From contig NZ_CP013244.1 in assembly GCF_001679665.1 (NCBI RefSeq), forward strand, positions 1,178,001 through 1,242,000: DNA of 64,000 bases, given 5' to 3'. This document shows, piece by piece, positions 32,575-41,824 of the stretch. The notes beneath the pieces are model-generated. The model was not told where the DNA came from and ran no database searches. It was given only the letters and a program-made list of their open reading frames with translations. The position numbers and the translations under genes are program-made. The stretch's first letter is position 1, and every line of letters begins with the position of its first letter. The DNA comes from Candidatus Viadribacter manganicus (GTDB lineage Bacteria > Pseudomonadota > Alphaproteobacteria > Caulobacterales > Aquidulcibacteraceae).

Positions 32575-34518
32575 TTATTTGGCGCGCGACTGGCGCGATA
32601 CCCATGCGTAGCTGATGAACAGCAACAGCCCAAACAACACCGCGCCCACCCAGCGCGAGGTTGCCGCGAAATCTAGCCCCACAACAGCGATGGGCGATGC
32701 ATTACCTGTCGCGACGATCAGCCCGGCGTTCAAAATTCCAAGCAGGCTCTCGCCAACGATGAGGCCAGACGCGAGCAGAATGCCGAACCGCTTGGCCATC
32801 TCGGCGTTCTCGCGCTTGGAGACCGCGCGGTCATAAAGCCAGCCAATAATCGCCCCAACGATAACGGGCTGCGTCGTATCCATCGGCAGATACATGCCGA
32901 TGCCAACCGCGAGTGGTGGGATGCGCATGGTCTTGCAGAAACCGAGGATCTCATCGAAGAAGCAAAGCGCAAGGCCTATCGCGGCGCCAATGCCGATGAG
33001 GTCCCAGCGTAGCTCAGCGTTCAGAACGCCGCGCGCGAGCGTCGAGATAAGTGTGGCTTGCGGCGCGCCGAGCGGATCAGCGGCGATAGCGTCTCGGTTC
33101 GGATCGCCGGGAAAACCGTAGGCGTGATTCAGCAGATCAAGCACCGGCCCGATCACCAGGGCGCCGGCGAGGACGCCAACGATAAGCGCAATTTGCTGAC
33201 GCCAGGGCGAAGCGCCCACCAACTGGCCGGTTTTCAAATCCTGCAAATTGTCGTTCGAAATCGTCGCGATCGAAAACACCATGGCGACGGCGAAAAGCGC
33301 AAAAGCGACGAGTGCATCGGTCGCCCCCGCTCCCAGCACCGGCTGCGCGAATGCAGCCAACAGCAACGAACCGATCACGATCGAAAGAATGCCTATGCCC
33401 GACACAGGACTGTTCGAGGCGCCAATCAATCCGGCCATATAGCCGGCGACGGTCGCGATGAACGCGCCAACGATCACCGTGAACGCAACACCGCCTAATA
33501 CAAGCGGCCACGTATAGGGCTGCAACGTCGGCGCGCCTTGAATGAACAAGAAGAGCAAAGCGCCGATCGCAACGAGGCAAACTAGACTCAAAAGCGCAAT
33601 CGTGCCGATCGGCATATCGCGATCCTCGTGCGCGCCGGTCTTCGCGGCCGAGCCCGCCTTCATCGTATCCGCGATACCCTTCGCGACCGGACCAACGAGC
33701 TTTACCAGGCTCCAAATTGCAGCGACGCCGATGGCGCCGGCCCCGATGAACCGCACTTCGCTGCGGAAAATCGTCTCAGCGATTTCGGTGATGTCCCCTG
33801 GCATGCCGGCGGTCAGATAGGGCATCAACACCGCCCAGGAGATCAACAGGCCGAGCAACATCGCAATGCCGACTGAAATCCCAACCAAGTGTCCCGCGCC
33901 AACAAGGGCGAGTGAAAAGCCAACGGTGACGCCGCTCACGCCGGAGCCGGCGCGGAAGAAGGTCGCGACCGTTGCCGCCGCCAGACCCATAAAGCTTACT
34001 ATCTGCGCGCCGGCGGCAACGAGTGCGCCGTAAAGCACTATGAGCGGGCCCTTGGTGCGTTCGAGAATGTTGTGCGGCGCTTCATCACCGGTCGCGCCAA
34101 CTTTCAAGACTTCGGCAGCCGCGACACCTTCGGGAAACGGCAATGGCGAGTTCACGACCAGCGCACGGCGTAGCGGAATTGAGAATAGCACGCCCAGCGT
34201 GCCGCCGAGTGCGCAGATCAGAAACGTCGTGAGAAAGTCGAACCCGCGCCACCAGCCGATCATGACGAGGCCGGGCAGAACGAAGATGATCGCCGAGAGC
34301 GTGCCGCCTGCTGAGGCAACGGTCTGGACGATGTTGTTCTCGCGAATGGTTCCGGTGTTGAAGAGCCGGAAGATGCCCATCGAGATGACCGCCGCCGGGA
34401 TCGAGGAGGCAATAGTGATGCCGACGCGCAGCCCCAGATAGACATTTGCGGCGGTGAACACGATCGCGATCACAGCGCCCAAAAGCAGCGCGCGCAGGCT
34501 TAGTTCTTTATCCAGCAT
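32575..34518 (-). CDS. OPT family oligopeptide transporter
   Basis: 647 residues, about 15 membrane helices. OPT family proteins take up peptides or metal chelates by proton symport. Family features: long Gly/Ala-rich helices, Asn-Ser-Pro-Val-Ser-Gly-Ile-Gly, and Pro-Phe-Pro-Glu-Gly-Val-Ala-Ala-Ala-Glu-Val-Leu. ATG start with GGGGAAG upstream. Peptidase partners common in other genomes are not adjacent. The TIR gene follows after 3 bases. Confidence 0.92.
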   Translation of the reverse strand: MLDKELSLRALLLGAVIAIVFTAANVYLGLRVGITIASSIPAAVISMGIFRLFNTGTIRENNIVQTVASAGGTLSAIIFVLPGLVMIGWWRGFDFLTTFLICALGGTLGVLFSIPLRRALVVNSPLPFPEGVAAAEVLKVGATGDEAPHNILERTKGPLIVLYGALVAAGAQIVSFMGLAAATVATFFRAGSGVSGVTVGFSLALVGAGHLVGISVGIAMLLGLLISWAVLMPYLTAGMPGDITEIAETIFRSEVRFIGAGAIGVAAIWSLVKLVGPVAKGIADTMKAGSAAKTGAHEDRDMPIGTIALLSLVCLVAIGALLFLFIQGAPTLQPYTWPLVLGGVAFTVIVGAFIATVAGYMAGLIGASNSPVSGIGILSIVIGSLLLAAFAQPVLGAGATDALVAFALFAVAMVFSIATISNDNLQDLKTGQLVGASPWRQQIALIVGVLAGALVIGPVLDLLNHAYGFPGDPNRDAIAADPLGAPQATLISTLARGVLNAELRWDLIGIGAAIGLALCFFDEILGFCKTMRIPPLAVGIGMYLPMDTTQPVIVGAIIGWLYDRAVSKRENAEMAKRFGILLASGLIVGESLLGILNAGLIVATGNASPIAVVGLDFAATSRWVGAVLFGLLLFISYAWVSRQSRAK

Positions 34519-34606
34519 GGGTCTTCCCCTTTGAACGCCTTATAGCCGGGCGCGCGTCCGCCAAGAGGATATCGCGACGGACGGCAGGCGCCTGTGGAAA
34601 AACCCT

Positions 34607-34653
34607 AGTTTTCCTTGCCTTTAACCGCGCGCATAGACGGGCCTAGGAAAACT
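34607..34653. repeat. spaced inverted repeat upstream of the ClpP-type gene
   Basis: AGTTTTCC (34607-34614) and GGAAAACT (34646-34653) are perfect inverted copies 31 bases apart, in the gap between the OPT gene (starting leftward at 34518) and the ClpP-type gene (starting at 34699). The spacing suits a looped operator or a dimer-of-dimers site better than a terminator. Role unknown. Confidence 0.4.
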
Positions 34654-34698
34654 TGGCGAACTTGCCTACCTGTTCGGGCAATGACAGGAGCCCATTCC

Positions 34699-35310
34699 AT
34701 GATCGGTTCGATCACCCGCCTCGACGACGAAGACAAAGAAAAGACCCCGGCGGACGGCCGCAACGCCCCAGACGTGATCGAAAAGGCGCTGTTTGAAGCG
34801 CGCGTCGTGATGCTGACGGGCGAAGTAAACGACATCCAGGCGCGCCGCATCACCGAGCGCTTGTTCGCCCTCTCCTCGCAAAACGCCGACCCGATCACAT
34901 TCGTGATCTCATCGCCCGGTGGTCACGTTGAAAGCGGCGACATGATCCATGACGTGATCAGGTTCATCAACGCACCGGTGCGCATGCTGGGCACGGGCTG
35001 GGTCGCGAGCGCTGGCGCGCTGATCTATTGCGCTGCTGAACGTGAAAATCGCTATTGCCTGCCGAACACGCGCTTCCTGCTGCACGAACCGCGCGGCGGC
35101 GTCGGCGGCATGGCCTCAGACGTTGAGATTCAAGCGCGCGAAATCTTGCGCATGCGCGAACGTCTGAACCAGATCTTCGCCAACGCCACGGGCCAGCCTG
35201 CTGACAAGATCAAGCGCGACGTCGATCGCGATTATTGGATGCTGGCCGAAGAGGCAAAAGCCTACGGCCTCGTAGGCAAAATCGTGAAGAGCCAGAACGA
35301 CATTCGTTAA
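34699..35310 (+). CDS. ClpP-type serine protease, ATP-dependent protease subunit
   Basis: 203 residues. Catalytic triad visible: Ser in Trp-Val-Ala-Ser-Ala-Gly-Ala, His in Leu-Leu-His-Glu-Pro, Asp in Arg-Asp-Val-Asp-Arg-Asp. Family features include Ile-Ser-Ser-Pro-Gly-Gly-His-Val-Glu-Ser-Gly and Asp-Tyr-Trp-Met. The ATG at 34699 follows ACAGGAG. There is no adjacent clpX or tig, and sequence differs from standard ClpP (His-Glu-Pro instead of His-Gln-Pro). It is probably a second ClpP paralogue, perhaps forming mixed barrels. Confidence 0.88.
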   Translation: MIGSITRLDDEDKEKTPADGRNAPDVIEKALFEARVVMLTGEVNDIQARRITERLFALSSQNADPITFVISSPGGHVESGDMIHDVIRFINAPVRMLGTGWVASAGALIYCAAERENRYCLPNTRFLLHEPRGGVGGMASDVEIQAREILRMRERLNQIFANATGQPADKIKRDVDRDYWMLAEEAKAYGLVGKIVKSQNDIR

Positions 35311-35421
35311 GCGCAAAAACGCAGCAGGGTAACCGGACTTTAAGCGCGTTCGTGTATCCATCAAACCTTGTCGCAAGACTTCTTAAGAAGCGCGCGACCG
35401 GGGTTGGTGGAGAATTTCCTA

Positions 35422-36297
35422 ATGCGCTTGGGATCAGCGGCGTCTGCGCTCGCTCTGTTACTGGCTGCCTGCGGCGCAGGCAATGGAAGCGCTCACCAGG
35501 AAGAAGCGGTTCACGAAGCGCACGCCCCTGAAGCGGGACATGGCGAAACGGCCGCGAGCGGCCATGGCGTCTCGCTCGGACCGGCCGAGGCTCATGGCGC
35601 CACGGCCGCGCGCCAAACCGCCTCGCACCAAGGCGCCGCACACTGGGCCTACAACAATCAGCGCGCCTGGGCTGGCGTCAGCGGTCTGTGCGGCCGCGGC
35701 CAAGAGCAATCACCAATCAATCTCTCAAGCGCCGCGCCCATGGCGGAAGTACCAGATCTCACACCGCGCTACCTGCCGATCGATGGCGGGTTCGTGAACA
35801 ACGGCCACACGCTACAATTCAATCCAGCGCAAAGCGCGGCAACCCTCGCCATTGGCCACGACAACTACGCCTTTGCGCAATTTCACTTTCACGCACCAGC
35901 CGAACACATGCTTGATCACCGCGCGTATCCGGCAGAACTGCACTTCGTGCACCGCAACGAAGCAGGACAGCTCGCCGTCGTCGGCGTGTTCATCGAGGAA
36001 GGCGCTCCAAACAGTGCGCTGGCGGCCCTGCTCTCGCACGCGCCGCGCGAACATGGCGATGAGTTTGCCGAGCATTTGAGCGTCAATCTGATGGCGTTGC
36101 TGCCGCCAGACCGCACCTATTTTGCTTATGCGGGCTCGCTGACGACGCCGCCGTGCAGCGAGGGCGTGCGCTGGAATGTGTTACGCACGCCGATTACGGC
36201 ATCGCCCGAGCAGATCGCCGCTCTGCGCGAAGCGTTGGGCTCGAGCTCGCGCCATACCCAACCCGTCAACGCGCGCACGGTGCTGCTGGGCAGCTGA
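35422..36297 (+). CDS. alpha-type carbonic anhydrase, lipoprotein
   Basis: 291 residues. A lipobox Leu-Ala-Ala-Cys near residues 14-17 indicates outer-membrane or periplasmic anchoring. A His/Ala/Gly/Glu-rich linker (about 20-90) follows. The catalytic domain has Gln-Ser-Pro-Ile-Asn-Leu, the zinc-binding Phe-His-Phe-His, and Glu-Leu-His-Phe-Val-His, so all three zinc histidines are present. It interconverts CO2 and bicarbonate in the periplasm. ATG at 35422 with GGTGGAG upstream. Confidence 0.93.
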   Translation: MRLGSAASALALLLAACGAGNGSAHQEEAVHEAHAPEAGHGETAASGHGVSLGPAEAHGATAARQTASHQGAAHWAYNNQRAWAGVSGLCGRGQEQSPINLSSAAPMAEVPDLTPRYLPIDGGFVNNGHTLQFNPAQSAATLAIGHDNYAFAQFHFHAPAEHMLDHRAYPAELHFVHRNEAGQLAVVGVFIEEGAPNSALAALLSHAPREHGDEFAEHLSVNLMALLPPDRTYFAYAGSLTTPPCSEGVRWNVLRTPITASPEQIAALREALGSSSRHTQPVNARTVLLGS

Positions 36298-36634
36298 CAT
36301 CGGCACACGCCAAAGCGTTGACGCCCGGCGACGGGCCCACCATTTCGTACGCGAACTCACCAAGCACTCAGCCAGCAAACTTCGCCTCACGCAGGTATCG
36401 TGAACCGGCGTTAATGGAACAATGCTTGTCAGCCTATGTCGAAGGTGCGGTCCTGACAGAATAGCAAGGAAATGCCGGCTGTTTTGACTGTATTCGTCCT
36501 TTGCGCGCCGCATTCTCGCCTTGTGAGTAAGTAGAACGCCTCTTGTGTCCGCACGTGCTGCGAGCGGGTCCACACCACCTTATTTCATTCAACCACGGCG
36601 CGTCCGGCGCGCCGCGTGCTGTAGAGAGACCAAG
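36298..36634. other. 337-base gap, no gene seen
   Basis: The stretch between the carbonic anhydrase stop and the wall-hydrolase ATG has no open frame with family-like sequence and no tRNA or clear hairpin. An AT-richer part around 36470-36500, with TTTTGACTG, could be a promoter region for the hydrolase, but no matched -10 box is convincing. It probably holds the promoter and 5' leader. Confidence 0.4.
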
Positions 36635-37585
36635 ATGGCCGCTCGTTGGATCGGACTGACGCGTTCGAACAAGAAGAACTCCCGCGCACGCGCTAAGGCG
36701 CACACGATGAAGCAGTCCCTGCACGCGCTTGGCGCGGGCGGCGTTCTCGTTCTCGCCGCAGCGATGAACTTTGCGCTCTACCCAGACGCACTCGCCGAAG
36801 TCATATCTGGCGAACGGCCGATCATCGGATTCGTTCCAGCCGAACCTGCAGGAAACACGCTCTCCACCGCGACGCCCACGGTGCTGAACGAAAACGAAGT
36901 TCGTTTGCTCGCCGCCACCGTCTGGGGCGAAGCGCGCAGCGAAGGCGAAGACGGCATGCGCGCCGTCGCGCACGTGATGGTCAACCGCATTGGGCCGCGC
37001 TTCGGCGAAGACCTCGCCACGGTGATTCTCTCACCCAAACAATTCTCCGTTTGGAACCGCGGCGATCCAAACCGCCGCACCGTGATCAACCTTGCGCGCG
37101 ATCCTTCGAGCATCGCCACAGATCCACAATGGCTGGTGGCAGATCAAGTCGCGCGCGAAGTTTTGAGCGGCGCTTCCGTCGATCCAACCGGCGGCGCGCT
37201 CTTCTATCACACACGCGCCGTGCGCCCGCGCTGGGCGCGCATCGGCCAAGGCCGCCAAGTGATTGGCCAACACATCTTCTACGTCGACGTGCCCGATCCG
37301 GGCGTGCGCGACACGCCGCGCCTGATCGATGTGGCTCAGTATCTAGGACAAGCCATCTCCGGCAACGAACCGCGCACCACGCAGGCATCGTCTCGCCGAG
37401 GCCCCCGCGCTGGCCGCGTCAACGGCGTCATCCAGTACGCGCCTGTTGGCGCCGGTGGCCAACCGTTGCCAAGCGAAACCACGGCCCAAGCCGTCGATGT
37501 CAATGCTGCAGCAACACCAACGATCAGCGGCGGCCCGGTCGCGACGCCCGACACGATTGCACCAATAGGCGCAAGCGCGCCCTAG
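36635..37585 (+). CDS. SleB-type cell wall hydrolase
   Basis: 316 residues. After a basic N-terminus and one membrane anchor (about 30-47), a Hydrolase_2 domain spans about 88-210: Val-Trp-Gly-Glu-Ala-Arg-Ser-Glu-Gly with the likely catalytic Glu99, then Val-Met-Val-Asn-Arg and Lys-Gln-Phe-Ser-Val-Trp. SleB-like enzymes act on peptidoglycan as lytic transglycosylases or amidases. The tail (about 240-316) is low-complexity Pro/Ala/Thr/Gly. The ATG at 36635 is chosen over 36545; an internal ATG near 36707 is also possible. Confidence 0.88.
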   Translation: MAARWIGLTRSNKKNSRARAKAHTMKQSLHALGAGGVLVLAAAMNFALYPDALAEVISGERPIIGFVPAEPAGNTLSTATPTVLNENEVRLLAATVWGEARSEGEDGMRAVAHVMVNRIGPRFGEDLATVILSPKQFSVWNRGDPNRRTVINLARDPSSIATDPQWLVADQVAREVLSGASVDPTGGALFYHTRAVRPRWARIGQGRQVIGQHIFYVDVPDPGVRDTPRLIDVAQYLGQAISGNEPRTTQASSRRGPRAGRVNGVIQYAPVGAGGQPLPSETTAQAVDVNAAATPTISGGPVATPDTIAPIGASAP

Positions 37586-37612
37586 GCAGCCAGACGCGAT
37601 GAATTTTCTACG

Positions 37613-37639
37613 AAAGGCGCGGCGAAAGCTGCGCCTTTT
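37613..37639. terminator. bidirectional terminator with GAAA loop
   Basis: AAAGGCGCGGC (37613-37623) pairs with GCTGCGCCTTT (37628-37638) around a GAAA tetraloop, with one G-T pair. TTTT follows on the plus side and TTT on the minus side. It sits between the convergent wall hydrolase and CPBP genes and can serve both. Confidence 0.75.
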
Positions 37640-37648
37640 GCCTTTACG

Positions 37649-38569
37649 TCATCTCCAAGTCTCTACGAATTCGGCCAAGTTCGGCAGCCAATCGACAAGA
37701 CCATGTAACACAATGACCAGCAGCAAAGACTTTGTGCGCGCGTAGATCAAGCCGAACGTCAGCCCAATCGGCGAAAGCACCGCGATCGTGTGTGCGATCA
37801 CCTGCAACGGATCCGTACTCCAGCCATCGACGCTGGGGCCCCCGCGCATGAAGAGGCCGGGCGCATGAGCCAACCCGAAGAGCACGGAGGTGACGATCAC
37901 ACCGGCCCAAGCAGAGTTGAACCACGACGTCAGGCGCGTTTGCAGCACGGCGCGAAACAAGAATTCCTCGGTCACGCCAGCTTCAAGCGTCATCCACAAA
38001 TAGCCGAGCGGCAGCGCCCAGATCATCGTCCCGGGCGTCGGCGGGATTTCGGATATTTGCTGCAAGCTTGGCGTAATGAGGCAAACGATCGCGAAGATGA
38101 TGGCGCCGAGCACTATCAAGGTGCGCCAAAATTTCCTGCCACTAAGTCCAAGCTGCGTAATCGGCCCGAGTCTGGCGCCAAGCATCAAAAGCAACACCGC
38201 CGGCAAAACAACATGCACAGCCAGCTTAAGCGCAAGCACTAGGCCTTCCTGCTCTGGCCCGGCTGGAAAGGCGCCGCGCGCCCATGTCATGGCAAAGCCA
38301 AGAAACAGCACGGCGTAGAGCGCCAGATAGAGCACGACAGCGAAGCTCTCGAGACTTGGGCGCTTCACTTCGATGCGCGGCGCATCAGCTCCGCGCGTCA
38401 GCAGCCAAGCCGCGCCGCTGAGCCCAAGCCCAAATATGGCCATGACGAAGACCCCGGTCGTCCAATCGCCGCCCGAGGTGTAAAGATAGGCGACCGAGCC
38501 GCCCCAAAGCATGACATAAGCAAGCGCAGCGATGATCGCCGCGCCCTTGCCCCCATTCGCCGCAGACAT
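37649..38569 (-). CDS. CPBP family intramembrane metalloprotease
   Basis: 306 residues, about eight membrane helices. CPBP/Abi motifs: Gly-Val-Thr-Glu-Glu-Phe-Leu-Phe-Arg (EExxxR), Leu-Phe-Gly-Leu-Ala-His, and His-Gly-Leu-Val-Asp-Trp near the C-terminus. Such proteins cleave within membranes and are linked to processing or bacteriocin immunity in some bacteria; the target is unknown here. It lies downstream of petC after a terminator, so it is probably transcribed on its own. Confidence 0.9.
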   Translation of the reverse strand: MSAANGGKGAAIIAALAYVMLWGGSVAYLYTSGGDWTTGVFVMAIFGLGLSGAAWLLTRGADAPRIEVKRPSLESFAVVLYLALYAVLFLGFAMTWARGAFPAGPEQEGLVLALKLAVHVVLPAVLLLMLGARLGPITQLGLSGRKFWRTLIVLGAIIFAIVCLITPSLQQISEIPPTPGTMIWALPLGYLWMTLEAGVTEEFLFRAVLQTRLTSWFNSAWAGVIVTSVLFGLAHAPGLFMRGGPSVDGWSTDPLQVIAHTIAVLSPIGLTFGLIYARTKSLLLVIVLHGLVDWLPNLAEFVETWR

Positions 38570-38625
38570 GATCCGAGTTCTCCTGTCGTTGGCCAGGAGA
38601 TGCCGGCAGAGGTGGTTGCGGATGC

Positions 38626-38654
38626 AAAAACGCCGGCCCTGGGGGCCGGCGTTT
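38626..38654 (-). terminator. Rho-independent terminator of petABC
   Basis: On the minus strand AAACGCCGGCC pairs perfectly with GGCCGGCGTTT (11 bp, plus-strand 38628-38638 and 38644-38654, loop of 5), with TTTTT continuing from the stem end. It lies 24 bases after the petC stop. Confidence 0.85.
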
Positions 38655-38677
38655 CCGTTCAGATCTTCTTTGAGGCC

Positions 38678-39520
38678 TTAGTGGCTCTCGCCGCGCCAGA
38701 CTTGCTTGTAGGCGAGGTAGAAAAGCCCAGCGAGCGCCATCAGGAACGCCAGCACCACGATGCCTAGGCGCTTGCGTTGCTCCATGTGCGGATCGGCTGA
38801 CCATTGCAGGAAGGTCGCAACGTCGGTCGCGTACTGCTCGACCGTCGTCGGCGAGCCGTCCGTGTACGGCACCGCGCCTTCCTGCAACGGCGCAGCCATG
38901 GCGAGCCAACCACCCGGGAAGTACGGGTTGTGGTTGAGCGTGCCGTTGACCTGGCCGTCATAGCCCATCAGCAGCGAGCGCACATAACGGGCGCCGCCGT
39001 GGCGGGCCGAGGTGATCACCGAAAGATCCGGCGGCGCTGCGCCGCCATTGGAAGCGGCGGCCGCGATCGCGTTCGGAAACGGACGACGGAAGTGGTCAGA
39101 GATGCGGCCGGGACGATCGGCTGGTTGGCCGGAGTTCGGATCAATGTCCGTGATCGTCACCGCAGAGGCGATGGCGCGAACGTACGGGTTGTCCGTCACT
39201 TCGACGAACGTGCCGCCATGCTCAGGACGACCAACGTGCGGCTCCATCGCGCCGGTCTCATGGTTGCGAACCATGTAGAGCGCGAACGGGCCGCCCTCCT
39301 CACCGAGGTGGCGATAGGCCAGGTGGTCCATCGAGTGGCAGTTCGAGCAGACTTGCTGGTAGACCTGAAAGCCGCGTTGCACGGCCGCCATGTCGTAAGA
39401 CCCAACCGGGCTCTCGAACGAGAACGGGTACTCTTCTGGATGCTCGCCTTGGACCGCGGCCCAAGCCACGCCACAGCCAGCTACGATCAGCGCCGCAGCG
39501 GCGGAAATTGCGCGCAACAT
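38678..39520 (-). CDS. petC: ubiquinol-cytochrome c reductase cytochrome c1
   Basis: 280 residues. Signal peptide, then the haem c motif Cys-Ser-Asn-Cys-His near residue 37. Further on are Ala-Pro-Pro-Asp-Leu-Ser-Val-Ile, Tyr-Val-Arg-Ser-Leu-Leu, and Leu-Ala-Met-Ala-Ala-Pro-Leu with the likely axial Met. A C-terminal helix (about 255-275) anchors it in the membrane with the haem domain in the periplasm. Complex III passes electrons to cytochrome c. The start shares one base with the petB stop. Confidence 0.96.
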   Translation of the reverse strand: MLRAISAAAALIVAGCGVAWAAVQGEHPEEYPFSFESPVGSYDMAAVQRGFQVYQQVCSNCHSMDHLAYRHLGEEGGPFALYMVRNHETGAMEPHVGRPEHGGTFVEVTDNPYVRAIASAVTITDIDPNSGQPADRPGRISDHFRRPFPNAIAAAASNGGAAPPDLSVITSARHGGARYVRSLLMGYDGQVNGTLNHNPYFPGGWLAMAAPLQEGAVPYTDGSPTTVEQYATDVATFLQWSADPHMEQRKRLGIVVLAFLMALAGLFYLAYKQVWRGESH

Positions 39521-41118
39521 TAGGATGCTCCCTGCGCTTTGCCGCCAGTGACGGGCTTCGCGATTGTATCCGGCACGCGCTCTGGCCGCTCACGCAGGCC
39601 CAGGATCGGCAGGATCACGAGGAAGAAGAGGAAATAGTAGAGCGTCAGAACTTGCGCGAAGTTCGTAACGGTGAAGGCCGGCGGGACGTGACGCTCAACG
39701 TTGTAGAACGGCGCCGCCTGGCCAACTTCTTCCTTCACTTCGGTGATGTGCTCTTCAACGATATCCGCCGTTTCACCATCGACCGTGCGCGTTTGCGCCG
39801 AGCCGCCGGTGACAGTGCGGAGCGTGCCGGTGGCGGCGCCCGTGCGGGTAACCGCCGTCATCGCCGCGCCTTCAGAACGCGCCTGAGCTTCGGCGGCGTC
39901 AGCCGTCGCTTGCCAGTTGGCGGCGCCATCGGCTTGGATCGGCGTTTCAGAAACCTGGCCACCTTCGACCCAGGTCAGCGTGGCCGAGAACGGACCAGCC
40001 TTCAGCAGAATGTTGCCGGGGTTTTGACCACCGCACCAACCCAGCGCGAAGCAGACGACCGCGAAGATCACAAAGAACTGACGCGCGATCGGGCGATAGC
40101 GCATCGAGCGGACGCGTGAGGTATCGAGCCACGGCAGCACGAACAGCACGCCGATGGAGGCGAACATTGCGAGCACGCCAGCCAGCTTCGAGTCGATCGG
40201 GCCGATGTTGAAGTCGAACGCACGCAGGATCGCGTAGAACGGCAGCAGGTACCATTCAGGGACGATTTCCGGTGGCGTCTTCAGCGGATCAGCCGGGATG
40301 AAGTTGTCGGCATGGCCGAGCGCGTCCGGCATGTAGAACACGAACACCGCGAACAGGATCACAAATAGCGTCGTCGCGAAGAGGTCCTTGATGGTGGCGT
40401 GCGGCGTGAACGGCACCGTGTCGGCCTTCGATTTCACATCAACGCCAACCGGGTTGTTCTGCCCCGCTTCGTGCAGCGCCCAAACGTGCAGACCGACAAC
40501 GCCAGCGATCACGAACGGCAGCAGGTAGTGGAGCGAGAAGAAGCGGTTGATCGTCGGTTGATCGACCGAGAAGCCGCCCATCAGCCAATTCTTGATGCTC
40601 TCGCCGATCAACGGCAGCGCGCCCAAGAGGTTGGTGATGACCGTCGCCCCCCAGAACGACATCTGACCCCATGGCAGCGTGTAGCCAAGAAAGCCGGTGG
40701 CGACCATCAGCAGATAAATCACGCAGCCCAGGATCCAGAGCAACTCGCGCGGTGCTTTGTATGAGCCGTAATAAAGCCCGCGGAACATGTGAATGTAGAC
40801 CGCAAGGAAGAACATCGAAGCGCCGACGGCGTGAATGTTCTGAATGAGCCAGCCAAACGGCACGTCGCGTTCAAGGCGCTGCACCGAAGCAAACGCCATG
40901 TTGATGTGCGGCGTGTAGTGCATCGCCAGCACGATGCCGGTGACGATCTGCACCACGAGGCAGAGCGACAGCATCGCGCCGAACGTCCACCAGTAGTTGA
41001 GATTGCGCGGCGTCGGGTAAGCGACGAAGCTGTCGTGGGCCAGGCGGATGATCGGCAAGCGACGATCAAGCCAGCGAGTGATGCCGGATTTCGGCTCGTA
41101 TGTGGAAGGTCCGCTCAC
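39520..41118 (-). CDS. petB: ubiquinol-cytochrome c reductase cytochrome b, with a periplasmic insertion
   Basis: 532 residues against the usual 400-440. The four haem-ligand His residues lie in helices B and D (His96 and His110; His197 and His211). The Pro-Glu-Trp-Tyr quinol-site motif is at about 287. After helix G (about 345-362, ending Gly-Gly-Gln) an insertion of about 100 residues (about 375-480, bases near 39680-40000) precedes helix H. It is hydrophilic, rich in Ala/Thr/Glu, and would lie in the periplasm. The catalytic core is intact, so the protein should be functional. Confidence 0.95.
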   Translation of the reverse strand: MSGPSTYEPKSGITRWLDRRLPIIRLAHDSFVAYPTPRNLNYWWTFGAMLSLCLVVQIVTGIVLAMHYTPHINMAFASVQRLERDVPFGWLIQNIHAVGASMFFLAVYIHMFRGLYYGSYKAPRELLWILGCVIYLLMVATGFLGYTLPWGQMSFWGATVITNLLGALPLIGESIKNWLMGGFSVDQPTINRFFSLHYLLPFVIAGVVGLHVWALHEAGQNNPVGVDVKSKADTVPFTPHATIKDLFATTLFVILFAVFVFYMPDALGHADNFIPADPLKTPPEIVPEWYLLPFYAILRAFDFNIGPIDSKLAGVLAMFASIGVLFVLPWLDTSRVRSMRYRPIARQFFVIFAVVCFALGWCGGQNPGNILLKAGPFSATLTWVEGGQVSETPIQADGAANWQATADAAEAQARSEGAAMTAVTRTGAATGTLRTVTGGSAQTRTVDGETADIVEEHITEVKEEVGQAAPFYNVERHVPPAFTVTNFAQVLTLYYFLFFLVILPILGLRERPERVPDTIAKPVTGGKAQGAS

Positions 41119-41133
41119 TTAGCGCTCCAAACT

Positions 41134-41691
41134 TTAGCCGATACGAATGGCGGTCGGGCCGGTGAAAAGATACGGCGCGACGTGAAGATTTTTCGGCGCC
41201 GGGCCACGGCGAATGCGGCCGGACGTGTCGTAGTCCGAACCGTGGCACGGGCAGAACCAACCACCGAACTGAGAGCCTTCGACGAACGTCGGCACGCAAC
41301 CCAAGTGCGTGCAGCTCGCTTGCAGCACCAGCCATTCGGGGCGGCCTGCTTCGCCGTTCTCTTGCTTTAGACGATCCGCATCGGACTGCGGGTCCTTCAG
41401 GTTGGCGAAATCGTCGCGCTGCGCGGCGGCGATCTCAACCGGCGTTCGGTGACGCACGAACACCGGCTTGCCTTGCCACAGGACTTTCACCTGCTGGCCT
41501 TCCGGCACAGCTGAAAGATCGACTTCCGTGGTCGACATCGCGCGGGTGTCGGCGGCCGGATTCATTTGGTCGATGAAGGGCCAGATCGTCGCCGCGACGC
41601 CAACGGTCGCGACCGCGGCGCCTGCGATGTAAATGAAGTCGCGACGAGTGGTTTCACCATCGTGCGCGCTTGTTGCTGCTGCTTCAGCCAC
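41134..41691 (-). CDS. petA: ubiquinol-cytochrome c reductase Rieske iron-sulfur subunit
   Basis: 185 residues. A twin-arginine-like start (Thr-Thr-Arg-Arg-Asp-Phe) precedes one membrane helix (about 19-41). The 2Fe-2S site is Cys-Thr-His-Leu-Gly-Cys and Cys-Pro-Cys-His-Gly-Ser, both intact. First gene of petABC, with 15 bases before petB. Confidence 0.97.
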   Translation of the reverse strand: MAEAAATSAHDGETTRRDFIYIAGAAVATVGVAATIWPFIDQMNPAADTRAMSTTEVDLSAVPEGQQVKVLWQGKPVFVRHRTPVEIAAAQRDDFANLKDPQSDADRLKQENGEAGRPEWLVLQASCTHLGCVPTFVEGSQFGGWFCPCHGSDYDTSGRIRRGPAPKNLHVAPYLFTGPTAIRIG

Positions 41692-41824
41692 TGCCTCTGA
41701 TCTCCCGGCCTTGGTTCGCCAGCGAAGCTAGGCTAGTCCGGGTTCGTTAGCGCGCGGCGGCTCGCCGCAGGCGCACGACAGATTCCCCGATTCAACCCCG
41801 ACTCTCCGGCGTGGAGGCCATAAC

